From assembly GCA_019358985.1 (NCBI GenBank), contig JAHHIJ010000004.1, positions 124,001 to 188,000 of the forward strand: DNA of 64,000 bases, read 5' to 3'. Below are positions 1 through 9,622 of this stretch, piece after piece (within the stretch, counting starts at the first letter, position 1; every line of letters starts with the position of its first letter). A model generated the notes under the pieces. It was given only the letters and a program-made list of their open reading frames with translations. It did not search any database and was not told the origin of the DNA. The DNA is from Tolypothrix brevis GSE-NOS-MK-07-07A (GTDB lineage: Bacteria > Cyanobacteriota > Cyanobacteriia > Cyanobacteriales > Nostocaceae). Position numbers and translations under genes: made by a program.

Positions 1-1
1 C

Positions 2-2389
2 ATTGGTAAGGGGTGGGACAAACCTTATACTGTTCGTTATGCCAGTAATATTGATGATGGTCCCTGGCATGGAATGCCTCTAGGAGGTTTCGGTGCTGGT
101 TGTATCGGTCGTTCTTCGCGGGGAGATTTCAACCTTTGGCATATTGATGGGGGGGAACATACTTTCCAAACTATCCCCGCTTGTCAATTTAGTGTATTTG
201 AGTCAGATGGCACATCTTCTCAAGCATACGCTTTGTGTACGCAACTCCCTGAGGATGGTAGTTTGGCAGCGTGGAAGTGGTATCCAAAAGGGGACGCGAT
301 GAATCGCGTCACTACGGGGAATTATCACGCTTTATATCCGCGCAGCTGGTTTGTGTATGAAAATGTGTTTCAAGCACAGTTAACTTGCGAGCAGTTTTCA
401 CCTGTATGGGCAAATAATTATCAACAAACTAGCTATCCAGTAGCAATGTTTATCTGGACTGCTCATAATCCAAGCGATGCACCTATTACTCTCAGCATTA
501 TGCTCACCTGGCAAAATATGGTGGGCTGGTTTACTAATGCTCTCAAATCGCCTGAAGTCCGGGTGCGCGATGATGGCAGTCCGGTTTACGAGTATCAACC
601 GCGCTTGGGCGAAAGTGAATATAATTTTAACACAATAGTTGAAGAAACACTAGATGAAGAAAGTGAATATATCGCGTTTGAGTTGGATCAGGATTGGCTC
701 GAACAACCTGTAAAAGAAGGTGAAGGGCAATGGTGCATTGCTACCAAAAAACATCCCCAAGTTGAATTATTCTACCATAGCCGCTGGAACCCATCTGGGA
801 CGGGTGAGGATGTGTGGCAAAGCTTCGCGGAAGATGGTTCTTTGTCGAATTATATTGATGAAACATCGGCAGCTGTGGGGGAACAAATAGGAGTTGCCCT
901 TGCGGTTCGTTTTACTCTGCAACCTGGGGAAACTTTAGAAATTCCCTTTGTTCTTAGTTGGGATTTTCCGGTGACAGAATTTGCATCTGGAATCAACTAT
1001 TGCCGCAGATATACAGATTTTTTTGGTCGCGATGGTAAGAATGCTTGGGCGATCGCTTCTATTGCTCTTCAACAATACCAAAGTTGGCGATCGCAAATTC
1101 AAACTTGGCAACAACCAATTCTCAACCGCCAAGATTTGCCAAACTGGTTTAAAATGGCTTTGTTTAATGAGCTTTACAACCTCACCAGCGGTGGTACTCT
1201 CTGGAGTGCAGCGTCAGAACTTGATCCTATCGGTCAATTTGCAGTCTTAGAATGCTTAGATTACCGCTGGTATGAAAGTCTAGATGTGCGGTTGTATGGT
1301 TCTTTTGCTTTGTTGATGCTGTTTCCGGAACTGGAAAAAGCGGTAATTCGTGCCTTTGCAAGAGCTATTCCTAAAAGTGACGAAACTGAGCGTATCATTG
1401 GCTACTATTTTACTATCAAGGCAGAAAGTCCGAGAGCTATCCGTAAAGCCGCAGGGGCGACACCCCACGATTTAGGCGCACCGAATGAACACGTTTGGGA
1501 GAAAACAAATTATACCAGCTATCAAGATTGTAATTTATGGAAGGATTTAGGCTGTGATTTTGTCTTGCAAGTATACCGTGACTTTTTGTTTACGGGTTCT
1601 AATGATATAGAATTCTTAACTGATTGCTGGAATGCGATGGTGCAGACTCTTGATTATGTGAAAGATTTTGATCGAGATGGCGATGGTATTCCAGAAAATT
1701 CCGGTGCCCCTGACCAAACTTTTGATGATTGGCGGTTGCTAGGTGTAAGTGCTTATTGTGGTGGATTGTGGTTGGCAGCTTTAGAGGCAGCGATCGCAAT
1801 CAGTGATATTTTGATAAGATACCCAACAGACAACCACGATTCTAGAGAATTCGCAGATCAAAAATCTGTCTACGAAAGTTGGTTAGAACAATCTCGCCTT
1901 ATCTACGAAGAAAAACTCTGGAATGGTCAATATTACCGACTTGATAGTGAAAGCGGTTCTGATGTGGTTATGGCAGATCAATTGTGCGGTCAATTTTATG
2001 CTCGTTTGTTAAGTTTACCTGATATTGTTTCAGGCGATCGCGCTTTTTCTGCCTTACAAACAGTTTATAATACTTGCTTCCTCAAATTCCATGATGGCAA
2101 GTTTGGTGCTGCTAATGGTCTTCGTCTTGACGGTTCACCAGAAAATCCTCAAGCTACTCATCCTCTAGAAGTTTGGACAGGAATAAACTTTGGGTTGGCA
2201 GCTTTTCTGGTACAAATGAAAATGAAGGATGAAGCATTTCGCTTGACGCAAGCTGTTGTCCAACAAATTTATGACAATGGTCTGCAATTCCGCACACCAG
2301 AAGCAATCACTGCATCTGGTACTTTTCGTGCTAGTACTTATCTGCGTCCAATGGCAATTTGGGGTATTTACTTAGTTATTGGTGAATAG
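2..2389 (+). CDS. GH116 family glycosidase (bile acid beta-glucosidase/GBA2-like), 5' truncated
   Basis: The frame is open from the window edge, so the real start lies upstream; 795 residues are visible. An N-terminal beta-sandwich region (GGFGAGCIGRSSRGDFNLWHI, split here as GGFGAG and GRSSRGDFNLW) is followed by an (alpha/alpha)6-type C-terminal half, the GBA2_N plus DUF608/GH116 arrangement. LECLDYRWYESLDV probably carries the glutamate nucleophile and DQTFDDWRLLGVSAYCGG the acid/base aspartate. The family hydrolyses beta-glucosides, including glucosylceramide in animals; the substrate in cyanobacteria is not fixed by sequence. No signal peptide can be judged. Downstream is a repeat-rich gap, so it is probably the last gene of its transcript. 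Confidence 0.88.
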   Translation: MGKGWDKPYTVRYASNIDDGPWHGMPLGGFGAGCIGRSSRGDFNLWHIDGGEHTFQTIPACQFSVFESDGTSSQAYALCTQLPEDGSLAAWKWYPKGDAMNRVTTGNYHALYPRSWFVYENVFQAQLTCEQFSPVWANNYQQTSYPVAMFIWTAHNPSDAPITLSIMLTWQNMVGWFTNALKSPEVRVRDDGSPVYEYQPRLGESEYNFNTIVEETLDEESEYIAFELDQDWLEQPVKEGEGQWCIATKKHPQVELFYHSRWNPSGTGEDVWQSFAEDGSLSNYIDETSAAVGEQIGVALAVRFTLQPGETLEIPFVLSWDFPVTEFASGINYCRRYTDFFGRDGKNAWAIASIALQQYQSWRSQIQTWQQPILNRQDLPNWFKMALFNELYNLTSGGTLWSAASELDPIGQFAVLECLDYRWYESLDVRLYGSFALLMLFPELEKAVIRAFARAIPKSDETERIIGYYFTIKAESPRAIRKAAGATPHDLGAPNEHVWEKTNYTSYQDCNLWKDLGCDFVLQVYRDFLFTGSNDIEFLTDCWNAMVQTLDYVKDFDRDGDGIPENSGAPDQTFDDWRLLGVSAYCGGLWLAALEAAIAISDILIRYPTDNHDSREFADQKSVYESWLEQSRLIYEEKLWNGQYYRLDSESGSDVVMADQLCGQFYARLLSLPDIVSGDRAFSALQTVYNTCFLKFHDGKFGAANGLRLDGSPENPQATHPLEVWTGINFGLAAFLVQMKMKDEAFRLTQAVVQQIYDNGLQFRTPEAITASGTFRASTYLRPMAIWGIYLVIGE

Positions 2390-2399
2390 TAGAAAAAAT

Positions 2400-2451
2400 G
2401 TAGAGACGTAGCACTGCTACGTCTCTACAACTAGCACTGCTACGTCTCTAC
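2400..2451. repeat. Palindromic GTAGAGACG core repeat, one and a half copies
   Basis: GTAGAGACGTAGCACTGCTA followed by CGTCTCTAC forms a near-perfect hairpin. The right half is repeated immediately after it. The flank ACAAGGGTTTCAGATAACAC resembles the family B context seen elsewhere in the window. It sits 11 bases after the GH116 stop and could act as a transcript-end hairpin. Confidence 0.85.
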
Positions 2452-2871
2452 AAGGGTTTCAGATAACACATAATTAATTTTCACACCTATGTTTACTAGG
2501 TATACCCAATTAAACCCGCATAGTTCTAGAAAATCTGGGTAAGTCTTGATGAAAAATATTTTTACATCTATGATCACACTTTCCGGTTATTTAAAGAAGC
2601 AATAGAAAAGATGAGTAGTGGTTAAGTTTGAGGCAAGGAAAGACTCAAGATTACTAGTTTAGAAAATGCAAATATTACTAGATTGAGCCAAAACTATAAC
2701 CAATAATGTTCACAATGCACAATTTTTTTGAAACAAATGCTCTTGTCAGGATTTTTTTGTGAAACCACGATGCATGAAAACTTTATCTATAAAAATAAAT
2801 GGAAGACAAATGAATTTCCTTTCAATTACATTTATCTGCAATCTATGTTTAAACTAAAAGAGGAAAAATTA

Positions 2872-2984
2872 GGCGTTGCTGAATTGAGGTATGAATCTGG
2901 ATGTAGAGACGTAGCACTGCTACGTCTAATCAAGGATTTTGGTATTATGTAAAATCCTGCGTCATACATGAAATCAGCAACGCC
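2872..2984. repeat. Family A MITE-like element (GGCGTTGCTGA ... TCAGCAACGCC)
   Basis: 113 bases with terminal inverted repeats GGCGTTGCTGA and TCAGCAACGCC. Inside lies the GTAGAGACGTAGCACTGCTA palindrome, and the inner flanks pair as well (GTATGAATC and CATAC). Related copies lie at 19148-19257, 24838-24949 and, inverted, at 59091-59192. No transposase is encoded. Confidence 0.85.
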
Positions 2985-3366
2985 AAAAATTATAGTAGTT
3001 ACTTGCCTGATGATTAGTTTGTTTAATTCCGGTTAAAGGATAAGTTAAATTTTGATCAAGTATGGAAGGGTATTAACGGGAATAGGCGAAATTTTATCAC
3101 AATGCACTAGATGGCAATTAATACACTAGTGGAGCAAGTAATTGAGTTTACCAAAAAAATGTTTTATTCGATACAGTTATTTAACTATGATCCGCTGAAA
3201 AATGATAGGAAAGCAATTAGTAATTAAAAACACAATGAATTGCGTTTTTCAGAGGCTATTGGAATAAAGCTAAACCCAACACTTAAGTAATTGTCAGTTT
3301 TTTGGTGCTATAATGGCACGCTCTGCCAAAGTTAAAAAATTTACTAAAATATTTTAAGATTAAGCC

Positions 3367-6300
3367 ATGAACTCCTTTTCGTCGGTAAGAGTTCAGGGAG
3401 AGCTGAAATATACAAGCAATCAGCATCCCACTCCTAATGCGGCTATCCTTGGATTGTTGAGGTTAGTTGCTCTTAATACAAACCTAGCAGTTGATTTTAG
3501 CTCTTTTTGGAAAATTCAGGAATTTGAACTAGGTGATGATTTGACTAGGTATGGTATCTTTGGAGATGAAGATAGCCGTAATGTTGTTTACTTAGTTTGC
3601 AGTGGAAAAGTGCGACTGCTAGGCTTTGATGCAACTTTGAGACGAGAAGTGTCAACTCAGTTGCTTGTGGCAGATCAGATTTTTGGTGCAGATGATTACT
3701 TTATTCATCAATCTTTACAATATCGTGCGATCGCATCAAGTCCGGGTTTGATTGCTTGCATTACCCTAAATGACTTAAAATCGTGGTTTACTGAAATACC
3801 CAATCTTAAAGATTATTTACAACAAACAACTTTTGAACGACAAACGCTGATTTTCTTCAAAACCCATACAGAATTTCGTTCCCAAACCAGCCAAACACTA
3901 CAAAAACTCTTACCCAACTTCAGACAAATCAAGATAGATGCTGGCTCATGTTTGTATGATACAATTCCACCTGATCAAGGTCGCTTTTGGCTTAGAAGTG
4001 GACTTCTTCGCACTTTATCAGACACTCAGCCACCAGTTCTCGGAGAAAGCTGGGGATATTCGATGACGCTACCAACTTGGATTGCTGAAACTGACTTACT
4101 ATTATATCACCTGCCGCGAGAAAATTGGGAATTGGCTTCTTTGGCTCCTCAATTAGCCAATCAGCGGCAAGTTGTTCAGAACGCAGCAAATCAAGAGGAA
4201 ATCGAAGAAGAACACCCGATCGCAAAGACATTTCCCCTATTGGTGTCTTCTAGCACCTTAGAGTTAGAGACAACCCAAGTAAACCCACCTTGGTCGATCG
4301 CTTCATTATGGCGTCGGTATCCCTTTATTCAACAACACAGTTCTTCAGATTGTGGTGCTGCATGTTTGGCGATGGTTAGCCAATATTGGGGTAAACGCTT
4401 AGGAATGAACACTTTGCGTAACTTAGCACACATAGACCAAACTGGTGCGTCTCTTTCAGATTTAGCGGCAGCAGCAGAAACTTTGGGATACGATAGCCTA
4501 ACCGTGCGGGCTTCTTTGAGTAAGTTGGAAGGTCAAACTAACCCTTGGATCGCCCACTGGCAACAAATTCACTACGTAGTTGTTTGGGAAGTTAAAGGCG
4601 ATCGCGTCATCATTTGCGATCCGGCAATCGGTAAGCGATCGCTTTCGCGTCAAGAATTTATCGACGGCTGGACAGAATATGCTGTGCTTTTACATCCCAC
4701 CGAACGCTTCCAAGGGATTGAAAGCGAAAAAATTTCACATACGCGCTATTTACAGTTATTTCGCGATTACCGCCACCTTTTAAAGAAAATTATTCTCACT
4801 TCATTGTTGCTAGGGATTTTTGGGCTGGTAACTCCTTTATTCGCTCAGTTGTTTCTCGATATGATGCCATTGAAAAGCAGCTTCACATTAAATGTGTTTG
4901 TTGGCAGCTTTCTTTTTTTTGGCATGTGGCGCCTAGGGTTTTCCGCAGTTCACCAACACTTTCTAGACTACTTTGGGAACCAAATCGACTTGACATTAAT
5001 TGGCAATTTTATTCGCCACGCGCTAAAGTTGCCCATACAATTTTTCGCTTCTCGCCAAGTCGAAGACATAATCAGCGGTGTTCAGGAAAACCGGAAAATT
5101 CAACAGTTTCTCACCCGTCATGCTTTGAGTGCAATTATAAATGCACTTTTTGCTTTTGTCTATACCGGATTGATGTTTTTTTACAACTTGCCGCTGACAT
5201 TGGTGGTTTCGCTGTTTATTTTAGCGATCGCAATTTTGAATTTAGCCACAAATCCGTTGCTCAATCGAGTGTCGCGAGAAATTGCCAACTCAGCAGCAGC
5301 CGAAAACTCATCTTTGGTAGAAGCGATGGCAGGTATTACCACCGTCAAGAGCGCAGCAGCGGAAAGCTCAATTAGTTCCCGTTGGCAAGAGCGCTTTACA
5401 AATATGTTGAAAGTGCGGTTTCAGGGGCAGAAACTAGCTAACAACTTGCAACTAATTAGCAATTTGCTCAATCACCTCGGTACTACAGCGGTATTGTGGT
5501 GTGGAGCGACTCTGGTAATGAGGGAGGAAATGACGATTGGTCAGTTTGTCGCTTTTAACATGCTTGCTAGTAATGTCCGGAAACCAGTTTCGGCTTTGGT
5601 GAAAGCGTGGGATGAGTACCAAGATGTGCTGATTTCCATAGAAAAGCTGAATGATGTCTTTGATTGCGTACCAGAAGAAAATCCTCAAAAACCCCTCCTG
5701 GTGCTGCCATCAATTCAGGGTGAGGTAATTTTTGAGAATGTGTCTTTTAGTTACATTTTGCAAAATATTTCTTTTAAGGTAAAACCTGGACAGACCATTG
5801 GCATTGTTGGTGTTGGGGGTAAAAGCACTTTAGGAAATTTGCTGACGGGTTTATATCCTCCAAGCACCGGACGGATTTTGATTGATGGACATGATATTGC
5901 AGATATTTCTCTTCAATCGTTGCGAAGTCAGTTAGGTGTGGTGCCGCAAGAGTGTTTTCTGTTTTCGGGGACGATTTGGGAAAACATTACCCTATTTGAC
6001 TCACAGTTTACTCTTGATCAGGCGATCGCTGCTGCCAAGTTAGCCGAAGCACACACCTTTATCGAAGCGCTACACAACGGTTACAACACTCAAGTGGGGG
6101 GACAAGGGGGGACGCTGTGTGATGAACAGCTAAAAAAAATAGCGATCGCTCGATCACTTGTGAGAAATCCCCGAATATTTATTTTAGATGAAGCTACAAG
6201 TTCTCTAGATGTATCACAACGTCGGTTTCAACAAAATTTAGCCCGGTTGAATCGCACCACTTTTCTAGTTGCCCATCATCTCGGTGTCCTTCGCAATGCA

Positions 6301-6414
6301 GACTGCATACTTGTCTTAGACCGAGGTATCCTTGTTGAGCAGGGCACCCATGAAGAACTAATGGCAATTAACGGTATTTATTACAACTTATCTCAACAGC
6401 AAGTGCATCTGTAA
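3367..6414 (+). CDS. C39 peptidase-containing ABC exporter with N-terminal cNMP-binding-like region; degenerate ATPase domain
   Basis: A 1015-residue inner-membrane exporter of the PCAT type, which removes double-glycine leaders and exports peptides. Order: cyclic-nucleotide-binding-like region (about 30-280, second repeat weak), C39 protease (about 315-450) with SSSDCGAACL (Cys329), His402 and DPA Asp418 intact, six-helix transmembrane domain (about 470-740), then the ABC ATPase. The ATPase is damaged. The P-loop reads GVGGKST (815-821), two residues shorter than GxxxxGKS/T, and the signature is LCDEQ (917-921) instead of LSGGQ. Walker B (LDE, Asp941/Glu942), the Q-loop (VVPQE) and the H-loop His970 remain. 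A paralogue with an intact ATPase lies at 11874. The ATG has no clear Shine-Dalgarno sequence. It may be a cleavage-only, regulatory or decaying exporter. Confidence 0.9.
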   Translation: MNSFSSVRVQGELKYTSNQHPTPNAAILGLLRLVALNTNLAVDFSSFWKIQEFELGDDLTRYGIFGDEDSRNVVYLVCSGKVRLLGFDATLRREVSTQLLVADQIFGADDYFIHQSLQYRAIASSPGLIACITLNDLKSWFTEIPNLKDYLQQTTFERQTLIFFKTHTEFRSQTSQTLQKLLPNFRQIKIDAGSCLYDTIPPDQGRFWLRSGLLRTLSDTQPPVLGESWGYSMTLPTWIAETDLLLYHLPRENWELASLAPQLANQRQVVQNAANQEEIEEEHPIAKTFPLLVSSSTLELETTQVNPPWSIASLWRRYPFIQQHSSSDCGAACLAMVSQYWGKRLGMNTLRNLAHIDQTGASLSDLAAAAETLGYDSLTVRASLSKLEGQTNPWIAHWQQIHYVVVWEVKGDRVIICDPAIGKRSLSRQEFIDGWTEYAVLLHPTERFQGIESEKISHTRYLQLFRDYRHLLKKIILTSLLLGIFGLVTPLFAQLFLDMMPLKSSFTLNVFVGSFLFFGMWRLGFSAVHQHFLDYFGNQIDLTLIGNFIRHALKLPIQFFASRQVEDIISGVQENRKIQQFLTRHALSAIINALFAFVYTGLMFFYNLPLTLVVSLFILAIAILNLATNPLLNRVSREIANSAAAENSSLVEAMAGITTVKSAAAESSISSRWQERFTNMLKVRFQGQKLANNLQLISNLLNHLGTTAVLWCGATLVMREEMTIGQFVAFNMLASNVRKPVSALVKAWDEYQDVLISIEKLNDVFDCVPEENPQKPLLVLPSIQGEVIFENVSFSYILQNISFKVKPGQTIGIVGVGGKSTLGNLLTGLYPPSTGRILIDGHDIADISLQSLRSQLGVVPQECFLFSGTIWENITLFDSQFTLDQAIAAAKLAEAHTFIEALHNGYNTQVGGQGGTLCDEQLKKIAIARSLVRNPRIFILDEATSSLDVSQRRFQQNLARLNRTTFLVAHHLGVLRNADCILVLDRGILVEQGTHEELMAINGIYYNLSQQQVHL

Positions 6415-7467
6415 TCTCACTTATATCAGTTATTTTGCTCTTCATTTGGATTGAGAAATAATTTAGTTAAATTCACTACTGAACTTTATCTAATTTTCTA
6501 AACAACGTAAGGATTTACTGGCTTAATTTGCTGCGTCTTCTTTTTGCCAAAAATTTTCTTATGGGTGTTCTATGGTATTGATAAATTTTTATTTTTTGGG
6601 TTAGAAAATCATATCATGTTCGGTTACATTTAACAACTATTTATTTAGATTTAGTTAATAATTCGTATGCAAAATTTACAAGCTGTTTATGCTGATTTTG
6701 CAATTCTGTTATAACCGCTAAAGTCTTTGCTATCAAGCTGTTATGGCAAAAATTATCGCTAGTTTTTATGAATTTTTATCAACTTAGTTATTTATAATAA
6801 TCAATAATTTTGATTTTACAAATGCTATAAATACAGTTCTATTTATGTCTTATTAAGAATTTTATTTAATAGGACACTTGGCAATAAAGATAACAAAGAA
6901 AAAGTCTCAATTAAATATTCAGTGAGGGGTGTAACCCCCTATCAAATAATTAAGAAAGGACAAAATAGAAAGTTGCACAATACTTAAGTAAATCTCACAA
7001 GATGAACTGTAAATTTGACTTATAAAAATGCCAAAATGGCAGATGACATTAACCGCAAAAAATAGTATAAATACAAATGTTACCCTTAACGATTGAAGAT
7101 GAAGATTTTATCTTCGCCAATCTGAAACCCATCGGTTTATTCTTAAGCCCTCCTAAGAAAACTGTCAATTTTAATACATATATTTATCAGGGAAAAGGAA
7201 TTAAATTAGGAGTTGGCACAATTTTCATTTTTGACAAAGCTGTATCTACCAAAAGCCACAACCAAACTTTTTCCTGCCAGTCATCTGTCATGACGAAAGG
7301 TAAAAATTTACCTTTGACTTACAGCCAAGCAAGAGCTTTCAAGGTGTAACTCTGACTCTTCGGCTTAGTTGATTGCCTTTACACCAAAGGGAATCAGACA
7401 GCATTGTGGCAGGAGCAGTAAACAAACTTGATTACAAACAGTCAAGTTTCCCATCAATGGTCAGCTT
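6415..7467. other. Intergenic region, about 1 kb, AT-rich
   Basis: Very AT-rich between 6415 and 7060. A 90-codon frame at 7077-7349 (starting MLPLTIEDEDFIF) has fair amino-acid composition, but no Shine-Dalgarno sequence and no recognised family, so it is not called as a gene. No repeat of the palindromic families was seen. Confidence 0.5.
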
Positions 7468-7833
7468 ATGGAAAAAATCATTTTAGTAAATGCAGTGGAA
7501 ACCTCAGATCAGCCAAGCAGTTCAGAAATTAACTTAGACAGCAAAAAGGCTCTTGAGCGTTTGTTAAAACACCAGGAAACTATGAAAAAGAGGGGGAAAG
7601 GGGAAGCGCTAAGAGCGCAGGGGAAAGGGGAAAGGGAACCCCATACTTCGGCAAGCTCAGTAACCATATTTAAAAATAGGGGCTTTATACCTTTGTGGGA
7701 TCAGGGGTTTTTTCTTCTTACAAACGTCAACGGGACGGAAACCGACCCCGCTGAGTTTGCGCTTCTTCCTTTACCCCTTCCCCTTTCCCCCTTTCCTATG
7801 AAATCGCGCATCTGTAAGAGGTCACTTTGGTAA
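7468..7833 (+). pseudogene. Small unknown ORF interrupted by a polypurine/polypyrimidine inverted repeat
   Basis: The first ~41 codons (MEKIILVNAVETSDQPSSSE onward, then LDSKKALERLLKHQETMKK) look like a genuine soluble or leader-like protein. From codon 42 the frame reads through low-complexity repeat DNA (KRGKGEALRAQGKGERE ... LLPLPLPLSPFP), so the original C-terminus is probably lost. Family unknown. It lies between the first exporter and the HetP-family gene; a role as a peptide precursor or accessory protein cannot be shown. Confidence 0.3.
7591..7796. repeat. Inverted polypurine/polypyrimidine element
   Basis: AGGGGGAAAGGGGAAG tracts at the left end are mirrored by CTTCCTTTACCCCTTCCCC and CCCCCTTT tracts at the right end, about 130 bases apart. 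The G-rich strand runs of three to five could form quadruplexes. The element lies inside the small ORF at 7468-7833. Confidence 0.6.
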
Positions 7834-8119
7834 GTGGCACAAACCTTTGCGCGAATCATCCAGGATGCAAGCCTAGTTTTATTGCTTAGGAATGCTTCAG
7901 CAATCAGCAGATTTTGTCAACAAAAATCAAGGTGCAAATCAAACTTGATATTGAAGAGCTTTTATAGCGATCGCTCTTTGTAATACGCAATCATCTACCA
8001 ATCCATCCCCGAATTAGCTAATCAAGTAGCTGCCCACAAAGCGCTCTTGATGCAAATTTCCATTTTGCTACCAAAAATCAAAGCCACAGTTAAGTACTTC
8101 ATCCAAGACACCTAAAACC

Positions 8120-8590
8120 ATGAATCAAGATATTACTAACATTGGTCACAAATTAAATAAGCCAATTAATCCTGAGCAATTAGACCAGGTAGTTGAAGCG
8201 ATTCTTGCCGGAAAGTATTCCTGGGCTTGTGTTTTGATGCTACGTTTCGCAGGGTACAATCCTTTACATTACATTCCCTACCGCACCTATAATCGATTGC
8301 TCAAAGAAAACACCCAGCAAATCAGGTCAAATCAACAGCACAACGAAAATTTACAAATCGTCAAATCATCTTCCGAAAAAAGGTCTGAAGGTAATCTTTC
8401 ACCTAGTTGTTTGAGCAAAATTAAAGACCTAGCTTATTTAGAAGTGGTTGGCAAACATCAAACAGAAATTCGTGGTCGCGGTTTAGATCAGCGGTTGGGA
8501 ACACAGATTCATGAACATCAATCTATTCAGTCTGAATTAAGACCAGAAATCGCTTCAGAATTTTCCAAAAAATTCTGTAATTTAAATTGA
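8120..8590 (+). CDS. HetP-family protein (heterocyst commitment-type)
   Basis: 156 residues. The N-terminal half holds the HetP-type block: [20 protein letters not shown], then [20 protein letters not shown] and [10 protein letters not shown] (about residues 17-70). The C-terminal part is variable and hydrophilic except for a conserved-looking segment around [14 protein letters not shown]. HetP promotes commitment to heterocyst differentiation in Nostoc/Anabaena, where several paralogues exist. Which paralogue this is cannot be decided, so no symbol is given. It sits inside the peptide-export island without an obvious operon partner; the link may be positional only. Confidence 0.78.
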   Translation: MNQDITNIGHKLNKPINPEQLDQVVEAILAGKYSWACVLMLRFAGYNPLHYIPYRTYNRLLKENTQQIRSNQQHNENLQIVKSSSEKRSEGNLSPSCLSKIKDLAYLEVVGKHQTEIRGRGLDQRLGTQIHEHQSIQSELRPEIASEFSKKFCNLN

Positions 8591-8617
8591 CAGTGTGTCA
8601 TCAACTTATAGCTTTGG

Positions 8618-8639
8618 GAGACGCGAAATTTCGCGTCTC
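8618..8639. repeat. Perfect 22-bp palindrome after the HetP-family gene
   Basis: GAGACGCGAAATTTCGCGTC followed by TC is perfectly self-complementary. It is a variant of the GAGACG...CGTCTC core with a different centre. It lies 28 bases after the stop codon and could fold in the transcript, although no T-run follows. Confidence 0.8.
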
Positions 8640-8671
8640 TACGCTCTAATTTTGCGCTGAACTGAACGGTA

Positions 8672-8760
8672 TACAGCAGATTTCACTTCTTAGGAGGTAT
8701 ATGAGTAAAACCCCAAACCCGCTCTGAGACGTTCCGCCGGAACGTCTCTACGTGTATTCA
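8672..8760. repeat. Family C repeat (ACAGCAGATTTCA ... CTCTACGTGTATTC)
   Basis: TACAGCAGATTTCA, then GAGTAAAACCCCAAACCCGC, then a palindromic core GAGACGTTCCGCCGGAACGT closing with CTCTACGTGTATTC. The same frame of flanks surrounds other cores at 53811-53919 and 55903-56010, and in reverse at 22394-22487. The right terminal TCTGCTGTA is missing or degenerate here. Confidence 0.75.
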
Positions 8761-8812
8761 ATGTATATGCTCTATTACCTTTCACCAAAACTATGATAAC
8801 TATCAAAAACTA

Positions 8813-9622
8813 ATGAATGACTTTTCAAGAAGAGTTATTAAAGAAGACTTTTACTCAACTTTGTTTCCTAACAAGGGAGAAGGGAGCAATTCCCCCTTGC
8901 CTCTTGTTGAACCACAGGAAATTGTCAACTTCCTCAAAAGCGAAATTAATTTCAAACAAGTCTGTCAAAAGATTTTGTTTCAAAAAGTGATATGTCAGGC
9001 TGCACAAAAAAGAGGGATTATTGTAACCACAGAGGAAATTGAAGCAGAAGCAAATCGTCAACGTCATGAAAAGCGTTTAGAAAAAGCTACAGATACTTTG
9101 TCATGGTTAACAGATGAATTAATTAGTTTCGATGATTGGGAAGTCGGAATTCGTAATCATCTACTGTCAGAAAAATTAGCTCAAACCCTGTTTGCGAAAG
9201 AAGTAGAAAGTTTTTTTCTCCAAAATAGCCTTAGTTTTGAGCAAGTTATATTTTATCAAATCATTGTTGATTCCCAAAAACTAGCTCAAGAACTTTACTA
9301 TCAAATTGAAGAAGGTGAAATCAGTTTTTATGATGCAGCTCACCTTTATGATATTGATGATAAGCGTCGAAAAAAGTGCGGTTACGAAGGAAAAGTCTAC
9401 CGTTGTTCCATAGAGACAGATATAGCTGATGTTGTATTTACAACAATACCATCTCAGTTGATTGGACCGCTCAAAACCTACCGAGGTTATCATCTTTTAA
9501 TGGTTGAAGAGTTGATTCCTGCTGAATTATCACCTGAAAAATATCAAGAAATTCTTAATAATATGTTTCAGCAGTGGCTAGCTGCGGAGTTAGATTATAT
9601 GCTTAATTTATCACAATTATAA
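8813..9622 (+). CDS. Parvulin-type (PpiC) peptidyl-prolyl isomerase
   Basis: 269 residues, predicted soluble with no signal peptide. An N-terminal SurA_N-like helical half (IEAEANRQRHEKRLEKATDT, then LSWLTDELISFDDWEVGIR) precedes a parvulin-like half (about 140-260) with AHLYDIDDKRRKKCGYEGKV and GPLKTYRGYHLLMVEELIPA. Parvulins speed proline cis/trans isomerisation or act as chaperones. A paralogue lies at 17311-18093, and both sit beside C39 exporters. In cyanobacterial peptide clusters such proteins accompany HlyB/HlyD-type exporters, so a holdase role for precursor or product is likely but inferred. The start ATG lacks a clear Shine-Dalgarno sequence. Confidence 0.8.
   Translation: MNDFSRRVIKEDFYSTLFPNKGEGSNSPLPLVEPQEIVNFLKSEINFKQVCQKILFQKVICQAAQKRGIIVTTEEIEAEANRQRHEKRLEKATDTLSWLTDELISFDDWEVGIRNHLLSEKLAQTLFAKEVESFFLQNSLSFEQVIFYQIIVDSQKLAQELYYQIEEGEISFYDAAHLYDIDDKRRKKCGYEGKVYRCSIETDIADVVFTTIPSQLIGPLKTYRGYHLLMVEELIPAELSPEKYQEILNNMFQQWLAAELDYMLNLSQL

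Larger units (their letters stand above)
2390..3366. other. Intergenic region, 977 bases, no convincing gene
   Basis: AT-rich stretch with the palindromic repeat at 2400-2451 and a family A element at 2872-2984. A 74-codon frame at 2728-2952 ends inside that repeat and shows no protein-like pattern. The last 300 bases probably hold the promoter of the ABC exporter gene, but no convincing -35/-10 pair was picked out. Confidence 0.6.

Noticed and set aside
2728-2952. 74-codon frame before the first exporter
   Set aside because: Its last third is family A repeat DNA and the rest lacks protein-like pattern or ribosome site.
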